A stretch of DNA of 64,000 nucleotides from Prosthecobacter debontii. Its GTDB lineage: Bacteria > Verrucomicrobiota > Verrucomicrobiia > Verrucomicrobiales > Akkermansiaceae. The notes beneath the pieces were generated by a model. The model ran no database searches and was not told where the DNA came from. It saw only the letters and a list, made by a program, of their open reading frames with translations. A program made the translations under genes and the position numbers. The DNA lies in the NCBI GenBank assembly GCA_945870855.1, contig CAMBTP010000006.1, forward strand, positions 1 through 64,000, given 5' to 3'. How positions within the stretch are numbered: the stretch's first letter is position 1; every line of letters starts with the position of its first letter. Shown in pieces: positions 15,150-24,265 of this stretch.

Positions 15150-16673
15150 ATGCTTCTCCGTACCCTAATTTCCCCACTACATAAAGTCACCGTGTCGGGG
15201 ACGCTTGACCTTGAAATCAGCGCTCTCACGGCGGATTCCCGTGTGGCGGAGCCGGGTAAGCTTTTTGCGGCGATTCGTGGTACGAGCATCGACGGGCATA
15301 AATACATCCGCGAAGTGATCGAAAAAGGCGTGACTGTAGTCCTCGCCGAGACCGCGCCGCCTTATGATTTGCCGCAAGCGGTGGCATGGCTCCATGTGCC
15401 AGACAGCCGTGCCGCGCTGGCCGTGCTTTCGGCTACATTTTATAACGAGCCAGCAGGGGAGCTTAAGTTGTGCGGTATCACCGGCACGAACGGAAAGACT
15501 ACTACTGCATTCCTAGTAAATCACATCATGCGGGAGGTATGGCACCGCGCCGGTCTGCTTGGTACGATCTTCGTCGATGACGGCGAGACCCGCACGCCTG
15601 CGAAGCACACAACGCCCGGGTCTATCGAGCTCAATTCCATCCTCGCCACCTTCCGCGACAACGCCTGCCGCGGTGCGGCAATGGAGGTTTCCTCGCATGG
15701 AATCCATCAGAAACGAGTTCATCATATCGCGTTCGACGCTGCCGTTTTCACCAATCTTACCCAAGATCATCTCGATTATCACGGCACGCTTGCGAATTAC
15801 ATGAAGGCGAAGGCCTCTTGGTTCAACGACCTCGCAGCGAATCCGCTAGGGAAAAAGCCCGTTGCCATTATCAACATCGACGACGCGCGTGGCAACGAAC
15901 TCGCCATGACGCTCGACGGCAAGATACCGGTGCTGCGCTATGGCTTCGGCGTGCATTGCGATTTCCGCGCAAACAACTTCCGCCAGAAGCCTGACGGCAT
16001 GACTTTCGAACTTGCGGCGAAGGGCAAAACCTTCCTCGTCCGCGCGCCGCTCATCGGACGATTCAACGCTTACAATCTCCTTGCCGCCATTGCCGCCGCC
16101 TCGGCTTGCGGAATCAAACCGCGCGAGGCCGTCGCCGCGCTTGCTGATTCGCCACAGGTGCCTGGTCGTATGGAAAACGTGGGCAGTGCGGGTGGTGCGA
16201 CGGTCTTTGTCGATTACGCCCACACTCCGGATGCGATCGAAAATGCTTGCCGCACCTTGAAAGAACTCGATCCGCGCCGCCTCATCACCGTCTTCGGCTG
16301 TGGTGGGGATCGCGATAGCGCAAAGCGCCCTCTCATGGCCTCTGCGGCCGCGAGGCACAGCGATGTGGTCGTCATTACTTCCGATAATCCCCGCTCCGAA
16401 GATCCGGCAGCGATCATCCGCGAGATCGAGAAAGGTCTGCCTGCAAAGTGCAACCACCTTTCCATCATCGACCGCGCCGAAGCGATCAACGCTGCCATAG
16501 CGAACTCCCGCTCTGGCGATATCATCCTCATCGCTGGAAAAGGCCACGAGAGCACCCAGCAGTTCGCTGACCATACCATCGACTTCGACGACCGGAAAAA
16601 GGCCGATCTAGCCCTCCGTAACCGCTCCTCCGAAATCTCCGAAATGCGCGCCAATCCCCAACCCCGTTTCTGA
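15150..16673 (+). CDS. murE: UDP-MurNAc-tripeptide synthetase MurE, meso-diaminopimelate-adding type
   Basis: A 507-aa Mur ligase adding the third residue to UDP-MurNAc-L-Ala-D-Glu in the cytoplasm. The ATP loop GITGTNGKTTTAF is near residue 110, the carbamoylated-lysine region (MKAKASWFNDL) and FGCGGDRDSAKRPLMA follow. The specificity motif DNPR (ITSDNPRSEDP) marks meso-DAP rather than lysine use, so the organism should have DAP-type peptidoglycan. Sits directly after ftsI with a five-base gap; murF follows after 42 bases. Confidence 0.96.
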   Translation: MLLRTLISPLHKVTVSGTLDLEISALTADSRVAEPGKLFAAIRGTSIDGHKYIREVIEKGVTVVLAETAPPYDLPQAVAWLHVPDSRAALAVLSATFYNEPAGELKLCGITGTNGKTTTAFLVNHIMREVWHRAGLLGTIFVDDGETRTPAKHTTPGSIELNSILATFRDNACRGAAMEVSSHGIHQKRVHHIAFDAAVFTNLTQDHLDYHGTLANYMKAKASWFNDLAANPLGKKPVAIINIDDARGNELAMTLDGKIPVLRYGFGVHCDFRANNFRQKPDGMTFELAAKGKTFLVRAPLIGRFNAYNLLAAIAAASACGIKPREAVAALADSPQVPGRMENVGSAGGATVFVDYAHTPDAIENACRTLKELDPRRLITVFGCGGDRDSAKRPLMASAAARHSDVVVITSDNPRSEDPAAIIREIEKGLPAKCNHLSIIDRAEAINAAIANSRSGDIILIAGKGHESTQQFADHTIDFDDRKKADLALRNRSSEISEMRANPQPRF

Positions 16674-16715
16674 AATTCCGAATCCTTTCCGTCCTGCTTC
16701 CGTCATACAGAAAAC

Positions 16716-18077
16716 ATGCAATCCACCGCACGACAGATCAGCGAAATCCTAGGCGCCCCACTCATCGGGGACGCGGGCGACGTTGTTGTCCGCAAGGTAT
16801 TCACGGACTCGCGTAAGCCGGAGTCCGGCGGCTTGTTCTTTGCTCTCAAGGGCGAAAATTTCGATGGAGACATCTATGCGGAGGCGGCGTTGAAAAGTGG
16901 GGCTACGGTGGCCGTAGTACATGCCTGGAATGGCGGTGAGGTACCTGCTGGCAAAGCGGTCATCGAGGTGCCGGACACGCTTTTCGCCCTCCAGCGGCTC
17001 GCCCATTGGTGGCGTAGCCAGCTTGACATCCCGGTGGTCTGCATCACCGGATCGAACGGCAAGACCTCGACCAAGGATTTCGCCACCGCTGTCCTCTCGC
17101 AGGTCTTCAACGTCAACGCGACAAAGGGCAATTTAAACAACCACATCGGGCTGCCGCTGACCGTGCTTGCCACGGAAAAAGACCATACCGCCGCGATTTA
17201 CGAGATTGGAATGAACCACAGCGGTGAGCTATCGCCCCTATGTGAGATTTCACGCCCAAAATACGGCATCATCACCAACATCGGCACGGCACACATTGAG
17301 TTCCTCGGATCGCGCGAGGCCATCGCGGAGGAAAAAGGCACACTTGGACGTTATCTTCCTGAGGATGGCGTGTTGTTCACCCCCGCCGCTTGCGATTTCA
17401 ACGAATATTTCCGCGCCCGCACCCGCGCCCGCATGATTCCGGTTGGTAACGGACGCGGTATTGTCCGTGCCGAGAACATCCGCCCGCAGGCCGATGGTAC
17501 ACGCTTCGATCTCGTCATCGAAGGCGAGGAAACCTACGGCGTATTCATCCCTGTCCTCGGCAAGCACATGGTCACCAACGCGCTCCTTGCCGCCGCAGTT
17601 GGCTGGAAACTTGGTATCACCGCGGAAAAAATCGCCCTCGGCCTTTCCTCGGTGAAACTGACGTCGGGACGCATGCGCCGGATTGAATGGGAAGGCATCA
17701 CTCTGCTCGACGATACCTACAACGCGAACCCAGAATCCATGGAGGCGGCCATTGAGACGCTCACGGAAATAAAGCTTCCGGATGGGGCGCAACGCATCGT
17801 CGTTCTCGGAAGAATGGGTGAGCTTGGCGTCCATGCCATCGACGCGCACGCACGCATCGGCGCACTCGCCGCCGCGAAGGGACTGTGCCTGATCGCCGTC
17901 GGTGAGGGCGCGGAAGGCATAGCCGCCGCAGGGCAGGCGCCCCATTTCCCCGACATCCACGCCGCCGCCGATTGGCTCCTCGCAAATTCCCGCGCCGGTG
18001 ACGTCATCCTATTTAAGGGTAGCCGCACCGCCGCCATCGAAAAAGTCCTCCAAACCGCCTTTCCCGCCGCATGCTAA
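16716..18077 (+). CDS. murF: UDP-MurNAc-pentapeptide synthetase MurF
   Basis: A 453-aa Mur ligase that adds D-Ala-D-Ala to the tripeptide precursor. It has the N-terminal uridine-binding domain (FTDSRKPESGGLFFALKGEN), the ATP loop CITGSNGKTSTKDF near residue 110, NATKGNLNNHIGLPLT, which is the MurF hallmark, and EIGMNHSGE. The C-terminal domain has LLDDTYNANPESMEAAI, the family's D-x-YNANP signature. Overlaps mraY by seven bases. The 42-base gap before it, the largest between murE and murD, could hold its ribosome site. Confidence 0.96.
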   Translation: MQSTARQISEILGAPLIGDAGDVVVRKVFTDSRKPESGGLFFALKGENFDGDIYAEAALKSGATVAVVHAWNGGEVPAGKAVIEVPDTLFALQRLAHWWRSQLDIPVVCITGSNGKTSTKDFATAVLSQVFNVNATKGNLNNHIGLPLTVLATEKDHTAAIYEIGMNHSGELSPLCEISRPKYGIITNIGTAHIEFLGSREAIAEEKGTLGRYLPEDGVLFTPAACDFNEYFRARTRARMIPVGNGRGIVRAENIRPQADGTRFDLVIEGEETYGVFIPVLGKHMVTNALLAAAVGWKLGITAEKIALGLSSVKLTSGRMRRIEWEGITLLDDTYNANPESMEAAIETLTEIKLPDGAQRIVVLGRMGELGVHAIDAHARIGALAAAKGLCLIAVGEGAEGIAAAGQAPHFPDIHAAADWLLANSRAGDVILFKGSRTAAIEKVLQTAFPAAC

Positions 18078-19288
18078 CCGCCATTTACGATTTCTGGTAC
18101 GCCGCCCACCAAGCCGAGATCGCCGCGGGCGTAAAGGATGGCTGGGCGCACACCTTCTCATTCCTCAACCTCTTCCAATACGTCACGTTCCGCGCGGCGA
18201 CGGCGGGGCTCCTCGCGTTTGTGATCTCGATCCTGATTGGCCCGCGCATCATTCGGAAACTCATCTCGCTCAAGGTCGGCCAACCAATCCGCACCGCCGA
18301 GGAAGTCCACAAACTCGCCGAACTTCACGGCGGCAAAATCGGAACCCCGACGATGGGCGGCGTCCTGATCATCGCCAGCGTGTTGATTTCCACCTTTGTC
18401 TGCGCCCGAGTCTTAAATCCTTTCGTCGCAGTCTGCGCCTGCACGATGTGCGCCTGCGGTTTACTTGGCTTCGTGGACGATTACACAAAGGTGAAAAAGA
18501 AAAACTCCGATGGAGTCTCAAGTCGCACCAAGCTTTTCTGGCAGTTCGTGATCGCACTGATTGCGGCCTGCTTCATCTACTTCAAACCAGAGATCTCCGG
18601 CTTCGGAGACAGCGCCGATCAGGTTGCTAAAAACGTCGCTGGCTTTCGCTTGGGTGACCTGCAGATCGGAATTGGTGATATCTGTTTCCCGCTGATCAAG
18701 GTTCCTATTGTCAGTCTCGGTATTCTTGTCATCCCTTTCTTCATACTGATTATTATCGGTTGCTCTAACGCCGTGAACCTCACCGACGGCCTCGACGGTC
18801 TCGCCGCTGGTTGCACGATATCGGTGGCACTGAGCTACTCGCTGCTGGCCTATCTCGCCGGTCACTTTTTCATGGCTACCGACTATCTCGTCATCCCGCA
18901 CAACCGCTACATCGGAGAGCTCGCGGTATTTCTCATGGCGTTAGCCGGTGCGGCGTTTGGATTCCTCTGGTTCAACTGCCATCCGGCGAAAGTCTTCATG
19001 GGCGACACCGGATCGCTGGCCATCGGTGGCGCACTAGGCACCGCCGCGATCTGCGTGAAGCAGGAATTGCTGCTTGTGATCATCGGTGGCGTGTTCGTCG
19101 CGGAGGTGCTTTCCGTGATGCTTCAGGTCGGCTCTTTCAAGCTGCGCAGGAAACGCATCTTCAAGATGGCTCCCATCCACCATCATTTCGAACTGCTGGG
19201 ATGGCACGAGTCCCAGGTCATCATCCGTTTCTGGATACTCTCCATCATGCTCGCTCTCTTCGGACTTGCTCTCCTAAAAATTGCCTAA
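18071..19288 (+). CDS. mraY: Phospho-N-acetylmuramoyl-pentapeptide transferase MraY
   Basis: A 405-aa inner-membrane enzyme with about ten spans that moves phospho-MurNAc-pentapeptide onto undecaprenyl phosphate, making lipid I. Family motifs: PTMGGVLII, FVDDYTKV with the paired aspartates, NAVNLTDGLDGLA, and the C-terminal PIHHHFELLGWHE, where the histidine-rich loop helps bind the active-site magnesium. About 45 residues longer than the E. coli enzyme, the extra lying in the N-terminal part. Start overlaps murF, end overlaps the TTG start of murD. Confidence 0.96.
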   Translation: MLTAIYDFWYAAHQAEIAAGVKDGWAHTFSFLNLFQYVTFRAATAGLLAFVISILIGPRIIRKLISLKVGQPIRTAEEVHKLAELHGGKIGTPTMGGVLIIASVLISTFVCARVLNPFVAVCACTMCACGLLGFVDDYTKVKKKNSDGVSSRTKLFWQFVIALIAACFIYFKPEISGFGDSADQVAKNVAGFRLGDLQIGIGDICFPLIKVPIVSLGILVIPFFILIIIGCSNAVNLTDGLDGLAAGCTISVALSYSLLAYLAGHFFMATDYLVIPHNRYIGELAVFLMALAGAAFGFLWFNCHPAKVFMGDTGSLAIGGALGTAAICVKQELLLVIIGGVFVAEVLSVMLQVGSFKLRRKRIFKMAPIHHHFELLGWHESQVIIRFWILSIMLALFGLALLKIA

Positions 19289-20612
19289 CGCTTTGAAAGA
19301 ACCATCCAACATTACCGGCAAACACGTCGCCGTCTTCGGAGCTGGGCGCTCCGGGCGTGCCGCCGCCGCGCTTGCTCTGCGCGAAGGCGCCGTCGTGTCG
19401 GTTTGGGATCAGGGTGGTTCTTCTGCCTTCGAGAAAATCCCTTCGGGTGTGGAAATCCATCCCGAGATGAAAATCGAGGATGCCGAAAACTTCTCTGCGG
19501 ATCTCATCGTGATCAGCCCTGGTATCGATACCTACTCGCCGCTTATTGAGGCCTTCGCTGCGAAGGCGAAGATGATCGGCGAGACGGAGTTTGCATCGCA
19601 TTACTACGCGGGCGGCATCATCGGTATCACGGGCACGAACGGCAAGACCACCACCACGGAACTCGTTTCCCGCATCCTTCACGAAGCAGGACTCGGTGGC
19701 ACACCTTGCGGAAACTATGGAGCGCCCTTGTCGGAGATCGTAATTTCTTCCGAGGTGCCAGCCGCCGTCGCGTTGGAGCTTTCCTCCTTTCAGCTTGAGA
19801 CTATCGACGATCTCCGTCCCCGGGTTTCCATCTGGCTGAACTTCGCCCCCGACCACATGGATCGCTATCCAACCGTAGAGGCTTACAAGAACGCCAAGCT
19901 GCGGATTTTCAAAAATCAAACCACAGAAGACACGGTGGTTATGAGATACGGCGAGGAGCTAGGCGAACTCATGCCGAACTTGATCACATTCTCTACGGAA
20001 ACGCGTGAAGCGGATTTCTTTTCCGATGGAATCACGATCATACAGGACGGTAGGATACTTCTCGATCTCGAGGCGGAAACTTCCCTGCGCGGTTTGCACA
20101 ATGCGGAGAACGCGATGGCGGCGATGGCGGCGTGCATGGCCTACGGAATTTCGCCTTCACTCATTCCTACGGCACTACACGGCTACGCACCGCCGCCACA
20201 TCGCTGCGAGTTGATCCGGACTCTCGATGGTGTCGAATACCTCAACGACTCGAAGGCCACGAACCTTCATGCGCTGCAATGCGCACTGCGTTCACAGAAC
20301 CGTCCTGTCGTCTTGATTGCGGGCGGCAAGGACAAGGGGCTCGATTACGCTCCACTGCTTCCCATGCTCGGGCGGCAGGCAATTTCAGCCGTCACGTTCG
20401 GCCAGATCGCGCGTCCTCTTGCGGCACTTTTTAATACCGTTGTGCCGACAACCGCCGTCTCCACCCTCGCGGAAGCGATTGATACGGCGCGCTCCCTTGC
20501 TCCGCGTGGATCGACGGTGCTGCTTTCTCCAGGGACATCCTCATTCGACCAATTCAATGGATACGAGCAACGTGGAGACACCTTCCGCGATCTCGTTCAT
20601 CAACAAAGCTGA
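19281..20612 (+). CDS. murD: UDP-MurNAc-L-alanine:D-glutamate ligase MurD
   Basis: A 443-aa Mur ligase that adds D-glutamate, logically the step before MurE. It shows a Rossmann-like N-terminal domain (HVAVFGAGRSGRAAA), the ATP loop IGITGTNGKTTTTELV, NFAPDHMDRY, and HRCELIRTLDGVEYLNDSKATN, typical of MurD. The only starts available are TTG at 19281, overlapping mraY by eight bases, or an in-frame TTG at 19293. No ATG lies between these and the Rossmann fold, so a rare TTG start is nearly certain. Confidence 0.95.
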   Translation: MPNALKEPSNITGKHVAVFGAGRSGRAAAALALREGAVVSVWDQGGSSAFEKIPSGVEIHPEMKIEDAENFSADLIVISPGIDTYSPLIEAFAAKAKMIGETEFASHYYAGGIIGITGTNGKTTTTELVSRILHEAGLGGTPCGNYGAPLSEIVISSEVPAAVALELSSFQLETIDDLRPRVSIWLNFAPDHMDRYPTVEAYKNAKLRIFKNQTTEDTVVMRYGEELGELMPNLITFSTETREADFFSDGITIIQDGRILLDLEAETSLRGLHNAENAMAAMAACMAYGISPSLIPTALHGYAPPPHRCELIRTLDGVEYLNDSKATNLHALQCALRSQNRPVVLIAGGKDKGLDYAPLLPMLGRQAISAVTFGQIARPLAALFNTVVPTTAVSTLAEAIDTARSLAPRGSTVLLSPGTSSFDQFNGYEQRGDTFRDLVHQQS

Positions 20613-20637
20613 ACTCTATTTTATACAACAAATAATC

Positions 20638-21426
20638 ATGAAATACGAACCCATACCCACACGTCGCCAACCTGTCCGCAAAACTATCTACGCGCGCCTT
20701 TTTAACAAGACGACAGCGAAGAAGCAACACGCTGCCGCAGCGCCCACCGCCGATGATATGGAAGAGGGCGGGATCAATATTTCCCGCTCGCTCACGATCA
20801 TCTTCGCGATACACATCGTGGCGATCGGCATGATCTTCATCCACAAGCAGTATCTCTCAGACCGCACCGCTGCACCTAAAAGCTCGGTTGCCGCCGCCGC
20901 TGTTGTGAAAACTCCCGCCATTGCCCAACAGAATAATTATCTCCCGGTGCTTAGTAGCGGCGACAAGCCTTACATGGTCAAGAAGGGCGACAACTACACG
21001 ATCATCGCCGCGAAGCACAGCATCACGGAAAGCGAGTTGCGCGAGATGAACAAAGGCACCGACATCCGTCCGGGAGTCGTGCTCCGCATCCCGCAGGGCA
21101 AACGAATTGTCGCCGAGATGCCGCCCGAGGTTGCCGCCATCCGTGAACATAGAACGACCAGCGACGCCGATCTCGGTCTGGTCGAAATTCTTCCTCCTCT
21201 TAAAACAGAAACCGCACAGCTCATCCGCCCAGCCATCAGCCAAGATCGCGAAGTCATCCCACGTGCGGGACTGGTTGCCAGCGGTCGCACCCACATAGTG
21301 AAGTCAGGCGATAACCTCTGGCGCATCTCGAATAATTATAAAGTCAGCCAGCAGGAATTGATGACCATTAACAACATCACCGATCCATCCAAACTGAAGA
21401 TCGGACAATTGCTTAAGCTTCCTTAA
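20638..21426 (+). CDS. LysM-domain membrane-anchored protein embedded in the dcw cluster
   Basis: A 262-aa bitopic protein: a basic cytoplasmic N-terminus (MKYEPIPTRRQPVRKTIY), one span near residues 52-72 (LTIIFAIHIVAIGMIFI), and two LysM domains outside. The first is about 93-140 (YMVKKGDNYTIIAAKHSI) and the second about 217-262 (HIVKSGDNLWRISNNYKV). LysM binds GlcNAc-containing glycans, so it probably tethers to peptidoglycan at the septum. The track start at 20317 lies in murD; I use the ATG at 20638. Neighbours murD and ftsW imply a division role, but this is inference and no standard Fts name fits. Confidence 0.85.
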   Translation: MKYEPIPTRRQPVRKTIYARLFNKTTAKKQHAAAAPTADDMEEGGINISRSLTIIFAIHIVAIGMIFIHKQYLSDRTAAPKSSVAAAAVVKTPAIAQQNNYLPVLSSGDKPYMVKKGDNYTIIAAKHSITESELREMNKGTDIRPGVVLRIPQGKRIVAEMPPEVAAIREHRTTSDADLGLVEILPPLKTETAQLIRPAISQDREVIPRAGLVASGRTHIVKSGDNLWRISNNYKVSQQELMTINNITDPSKLKIGQLLKLP

Positions 21427-21453
21427 TTTTCATGTATCCCTAAGGGAAAATTC

Positions 21454-22620
21454 TTGTTAGATTCCCCGCAAGTGCTACGCCACAGCTCCACACTCTTGAT
21501 CATCGCCGTCGCCCTCCTTTGCGGGCTCGGGCTGGTGATGCTAGCGAGCACCGGCGTATGGGTGCGCGGGATGGAAAATCCCTATCACTTCGTCACTCGG
21601 CAGTCGATCATGGTGGGTATCGGGTTGCTGGCCGCCTTCGGCATGGCGAAAATGCCCAGCGACTGGCTGCGCAAGCTCACGCCCATCGCGTATATAGTTA
21701 GTTGCATCCTGCTCGCCCTTTGTTTCATGCCTGGCATTGGTATCGAGGAATACGGCTCGAAGCGCTGGATCAAGTTTCCGATAGTCAGCCAGTTCCAGCC
21801 TTCCGAGGCGGCGAAAATGGTGGTCGTGGTCGCGCTCGCCCTGTGGTTCACACGCTGGCAGACGGAAGTGCACACTTTTTTGCGCGGCTTTGTTTTTCCA
21901 GGGATCATCATCATTATCCCCATCGGCCTGATCGCGGCGGAAACGGATGTGGGCACCGCTCTCTCGCTCGGCGTTGCGGCTTGTTCGGTGATGTTCTGCG
22001 TCGGCACTCGCCTGATCTATATGATTCCCACCGCCCTTCTCGGAATGGCCGGCGCGGCATGGTTCGTTTACAACAATCCAAACCGCTGGGGCCGTATCGA
22101 GGCATGGCTTGATTTGGAAAACCCTATCCATCAGCTCGACCGCGGCATGCAACAATGGCGCGCCCTTCTCGCGCTCGGCAACGGTGGCCCGTGGGGTGTC
22201 GGACTTGGTAACGGGGTGGAGAAATTCGGCACGCTGACCTTCGCTCACATCGATTTCATCTTCCCCGTAGTCGGCGAGGAACTCGGCTTGCCCGCTACTC
22301 TCGGGGTGGTTGTTTGCTACGTCGTGATTGCCGTCGGCGGTGTAGGCATCGCGTTGCAGGCGCGGCAGATTTTCGAGCGCTGCATCGCCCTCGGCCTCAC
22401 TTGCATGATCGTCGTCCCGGCTATGGTGAACATCGGAGTCACCACCGCCGTCCTTCCCAACGACGGCCTCCCGCTCCCCTTCGTCAGCTACGGCGGCACC
22501 AGCCTGGTCTTCAGCCTCGCTGCCGTTGGCCTGTTGGTAGGAATTCACCGTCGCTCGCAGGTGGCGGTCGCCAAGGCGTATCCGCTTGGTAAGGAAGTTC
22601 GTCTCGCTGTTAGGCTGTGA
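21454..22620 (+). CDS. ftsW: SEDS peptidoglycan glycosyltransferase FtsW
   Basis: A 388-aa protein with ten predicted spans that polymerises lipid II at the septum with FtsI. Motifs: KRWIKFPIVSQFQPSEAAKM, typical of SEDS proteins, the conserved aspartate in AAETDVGTALSLG, and NDGLPLPFVSYGGTSLVF near the C-terminus. Start is TTG at 21454, preceded by AAGGGA seven bases upstream, a good ribosome-binding site that decides the start. It is the last gene of the cluster here; panC is on the other strand, ending 67 bases away. Confidence 0.93.
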   Translation: MLDSPQVLRHSSTLLIIAVALLCGLGLVMLASTGVWVRGMENPYHFVTRQSIMVGIGLLAAFGMAKMPSDWLRKLTPIAYIVSCILLALCFMPGIGIEEYGSKRWIKFPIVSQFQPSEAAKMVVVVALALWFTRWQTEVHTFLRGFVFPGIIIIIPIGLIAAETDVGTALSLGVAACSVMFCVGTRLIYMIPTALLGMAGAAWFVYNNPNRWGRIEAWLDLENPIHQLDRGMQQWRALLALGNGGPWGVGLGNGVEKFGTLTFAHIDFIFPVVGEELGLPATLGVVVCYVVIAVGGVGIALQARQIFERCIALGLTCMIVVPAMVNIGVTTAVLPNDGLPLPFVSYGGTSLVFSLAAVGLLVGIHRRSQVAVAKAYPLGKEVRLAVRL

Positions 22621-22687
22621 GGTTCTGGATTGCGTCAACCTGCTAGTGTGTTCTGCCTTTAATCGGTAAACAAATAGATTGTTGTAG

Positions 22688-23524
22688 TCAGGCGTCAGCT
22701 GTGACCGCGATGTGATCGATGAGTCGCACTTCGCCGTAAAAAACTGCGCATGCTAGGACGGCAGGTTTTTCGAGACTTTTTGTGGGGGTCAGCGTTTCCG
22801 CATCTACCAGTGAGAGGTAGTCGATCCTTGCGAAGTGCGACTGGCCTATAATTTCCCCAGCGGTGCGCAGAATGGTCGCGGCATCGCTTTCCCCAGCGGC
22901 GGCGAGGAGCGCTCGGCGGATGCGCGGGGCGTCGGCTCGGTGCTCAGGAGTGAGGCGGGCATTTCGGGAGGACATGGCTAGGCCATCGCTTTCGCGCATC
23001 GTTGGGTGGGGGATAATTTCCGTCCGCAGGTCGAGATCCCGCACCATGCGGCGGATCACAGCGAGTTGCTGGAAATCTTTTTCACCGAAGACGGCGGCGT
23101 CGCAGTTTGTGAGGAGAAAAAGTTTTAGAACCACCGTGCAAACTCCATCGAAGTGCCCGGCTCGAGTCGCTCCGCAGAGGTGCTCGGAAAGTGAGTTTTC
23201 GGTTATGGTTATGGAGCGGTCGGGGAAATACATTTCGCCAGCGTCCGGGACGAACACGCCATCGGCTCCACGCGTTTCGCAGACTACGAGATCCGTTTCA
23301 AGCGGGCGGGGATAGGCCGCGAGATCACCGGCTCGATCGAACTGGATGGGGTTCACGAAAAGGGAGACGATCACAATGCCCTTCGCACCCGCTTTTTCTC
23401 GCGCCATCGAGATCAGCGACGCATGTCCCTCGTGAAGCGCCCCCATGGTCGGAACGAGGACAACAGGGCGAGATCCCACATCAAGGCGGGCGCGGAGTTC
23501 AGCTTTTGTTTTGGCGATCCACAT
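22688..23524 (-). CDS. panC: Pantothenate synthetase
   Basis: A 278-aa ATP-dependent ligase joining pantoate and beta-alanine to give pantothenate, the precursor of CoA. It is a class I aminoacyl-tRNA-synthetase-like fold with VPTMGALHEGHASLI (HIGH-like motif) near residue 25, SLFVNPIQF, VFGEKDFQQLAVIRRMV and AMSSRN near 185 (KMSKS-like). Length is normal. panB and panD are not in the window. Convergent with ftsW; the pgsA gene lies upstream on the same strand with a 68-base gap. Confidence 0.96.
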   Translation of the reverse strand: MWIAKTKAELRARLDVGSRPVVLVPTMGALHEGHASLISMAREKAGAKGIVIVSLFVNPIQFDRAGDLAAYPRPLETDLVVCETRGADGVFVPDAGEMYFPDRSITITENSLSEHLCGATRAGHFDGVCTVVLKLFLLTNCDAAVFGEKDFQQLAVIRRMVRDLDLRTEIIPHPTMRESDGLAMSSRNARLTPEHRADAPRIRRALLAAAGESDAATILRTAGEIIGQSHFARIDYLSLVDAETLTPTKSLEKPAVLACAVFYGEVRLIDHIAVTADA

Positions 23525-23592
23525 GGGCGGGTGATTTTAAAAAGAGTGAAGAGAACCAAGGATAAACGCGGATAAGAAAATGGAGTCAGCGG

Positions 23593-24186
23593 TCATGCGT
23601 TTCTTTCCGAATCCCGAATCCAATTCATAATGCGCATCCCTTGCCGGATGTATTGCAACATGGAAAGCAGGATGAACACCGCAGCAAAGGCACAGGGATA
23701 GGCTGGGGAAAGATCGGTTATTCGCAGCATTACCCAGCCGAGCACGACAAAGAGGAAGAAGGTGCAGACCTTGCCCGTCCAATGCGGCCGAATCTCCACT
23801 TTTTTCCGTGCAGACCACATCACCCGGATACCTGCGAGAATCACAGAATCACGCAGCACAACGAGCACCGCAAACCATAACGGAATTCGACAGTCTTCCA
23901 CACCCCAATCGAAGAACGTGAGGATGAGCAGCGTGCTGAGCATCAGCGCCTTGTCGGCTATGGGATCGAGGAATGCGCCGAGTTCCGATATCTGGTTGAA
24001 ATGCCGCGCGATCAAGCCATCGATCCCGTCGGTAGCCGCCGCAGTGACAAATACCCAGAACGCAGCCCAGCGCAGTGTCTCATCAGGTGTGCCCGCCGCC
24101 GTGCTGAGGCCGTAGGAGATCGCCAAAAAAGCAAACACCGGCACCAGCAAAAGCCGGAGGACAGTGAGTTTAGTGGCAAAGGTCAT
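23593..24186 (-). CDS. pgsA: CDP-diacylglycerol--glycerol-3-phosphate 3-phosphatidyltransferase
   Basis: A 197-aa integral membrane enzyme of the CDP-alcohol phosphatidyltransferase family, making phosphatidylglycerophosphate, the first step to phosphatidylglycerol. The signature D-G-x2-A-R-x8-G-x3-D-x3-D is present as DGLIARHFNQISELGAFLDPIADK around residues 55-78. About five hydrophobic spans. The N-terminal MTFATKLTVLRLLLVPVFAFLA is typical of PgsA. Other members of the family make phosphatidylserine or cardiolipin, but the N-terminal pattern favours PgsA. Confidence 0.9.
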   Translation of the reverse strand: MTFATKLTVLRLLLVPVFAFLAISYGLSTAAGTPDETLRWAAFWVFVTAAATDGIDGLIARHFNQISELGAFLDPIADKALMLSTLLILTFFDWGVEDCRIPLWFAVLVVLRDSVILAGIRVMWSARKKVEIRPHWTGKVCTFFLFVVLGWVMLRITDLSPAYPCAFAAVFILLSMLQYIRQGMRIMNWIRDSERNA

Positions 24187-24265
24187 GCCGCTAAATTAGC
24201 AGGTTGATCAGAAATAGGAACGAGGAAAGATATGTGTCCATTCGCAGCTGAAAGCTTACTCGGAC

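Noticed and set aside
21541-22638. 365-aa minus-strand ORF opposite ftsW
   Set aside because: Charged His/Asp-rich translation of the antisense of membrane-span codons; no motif.
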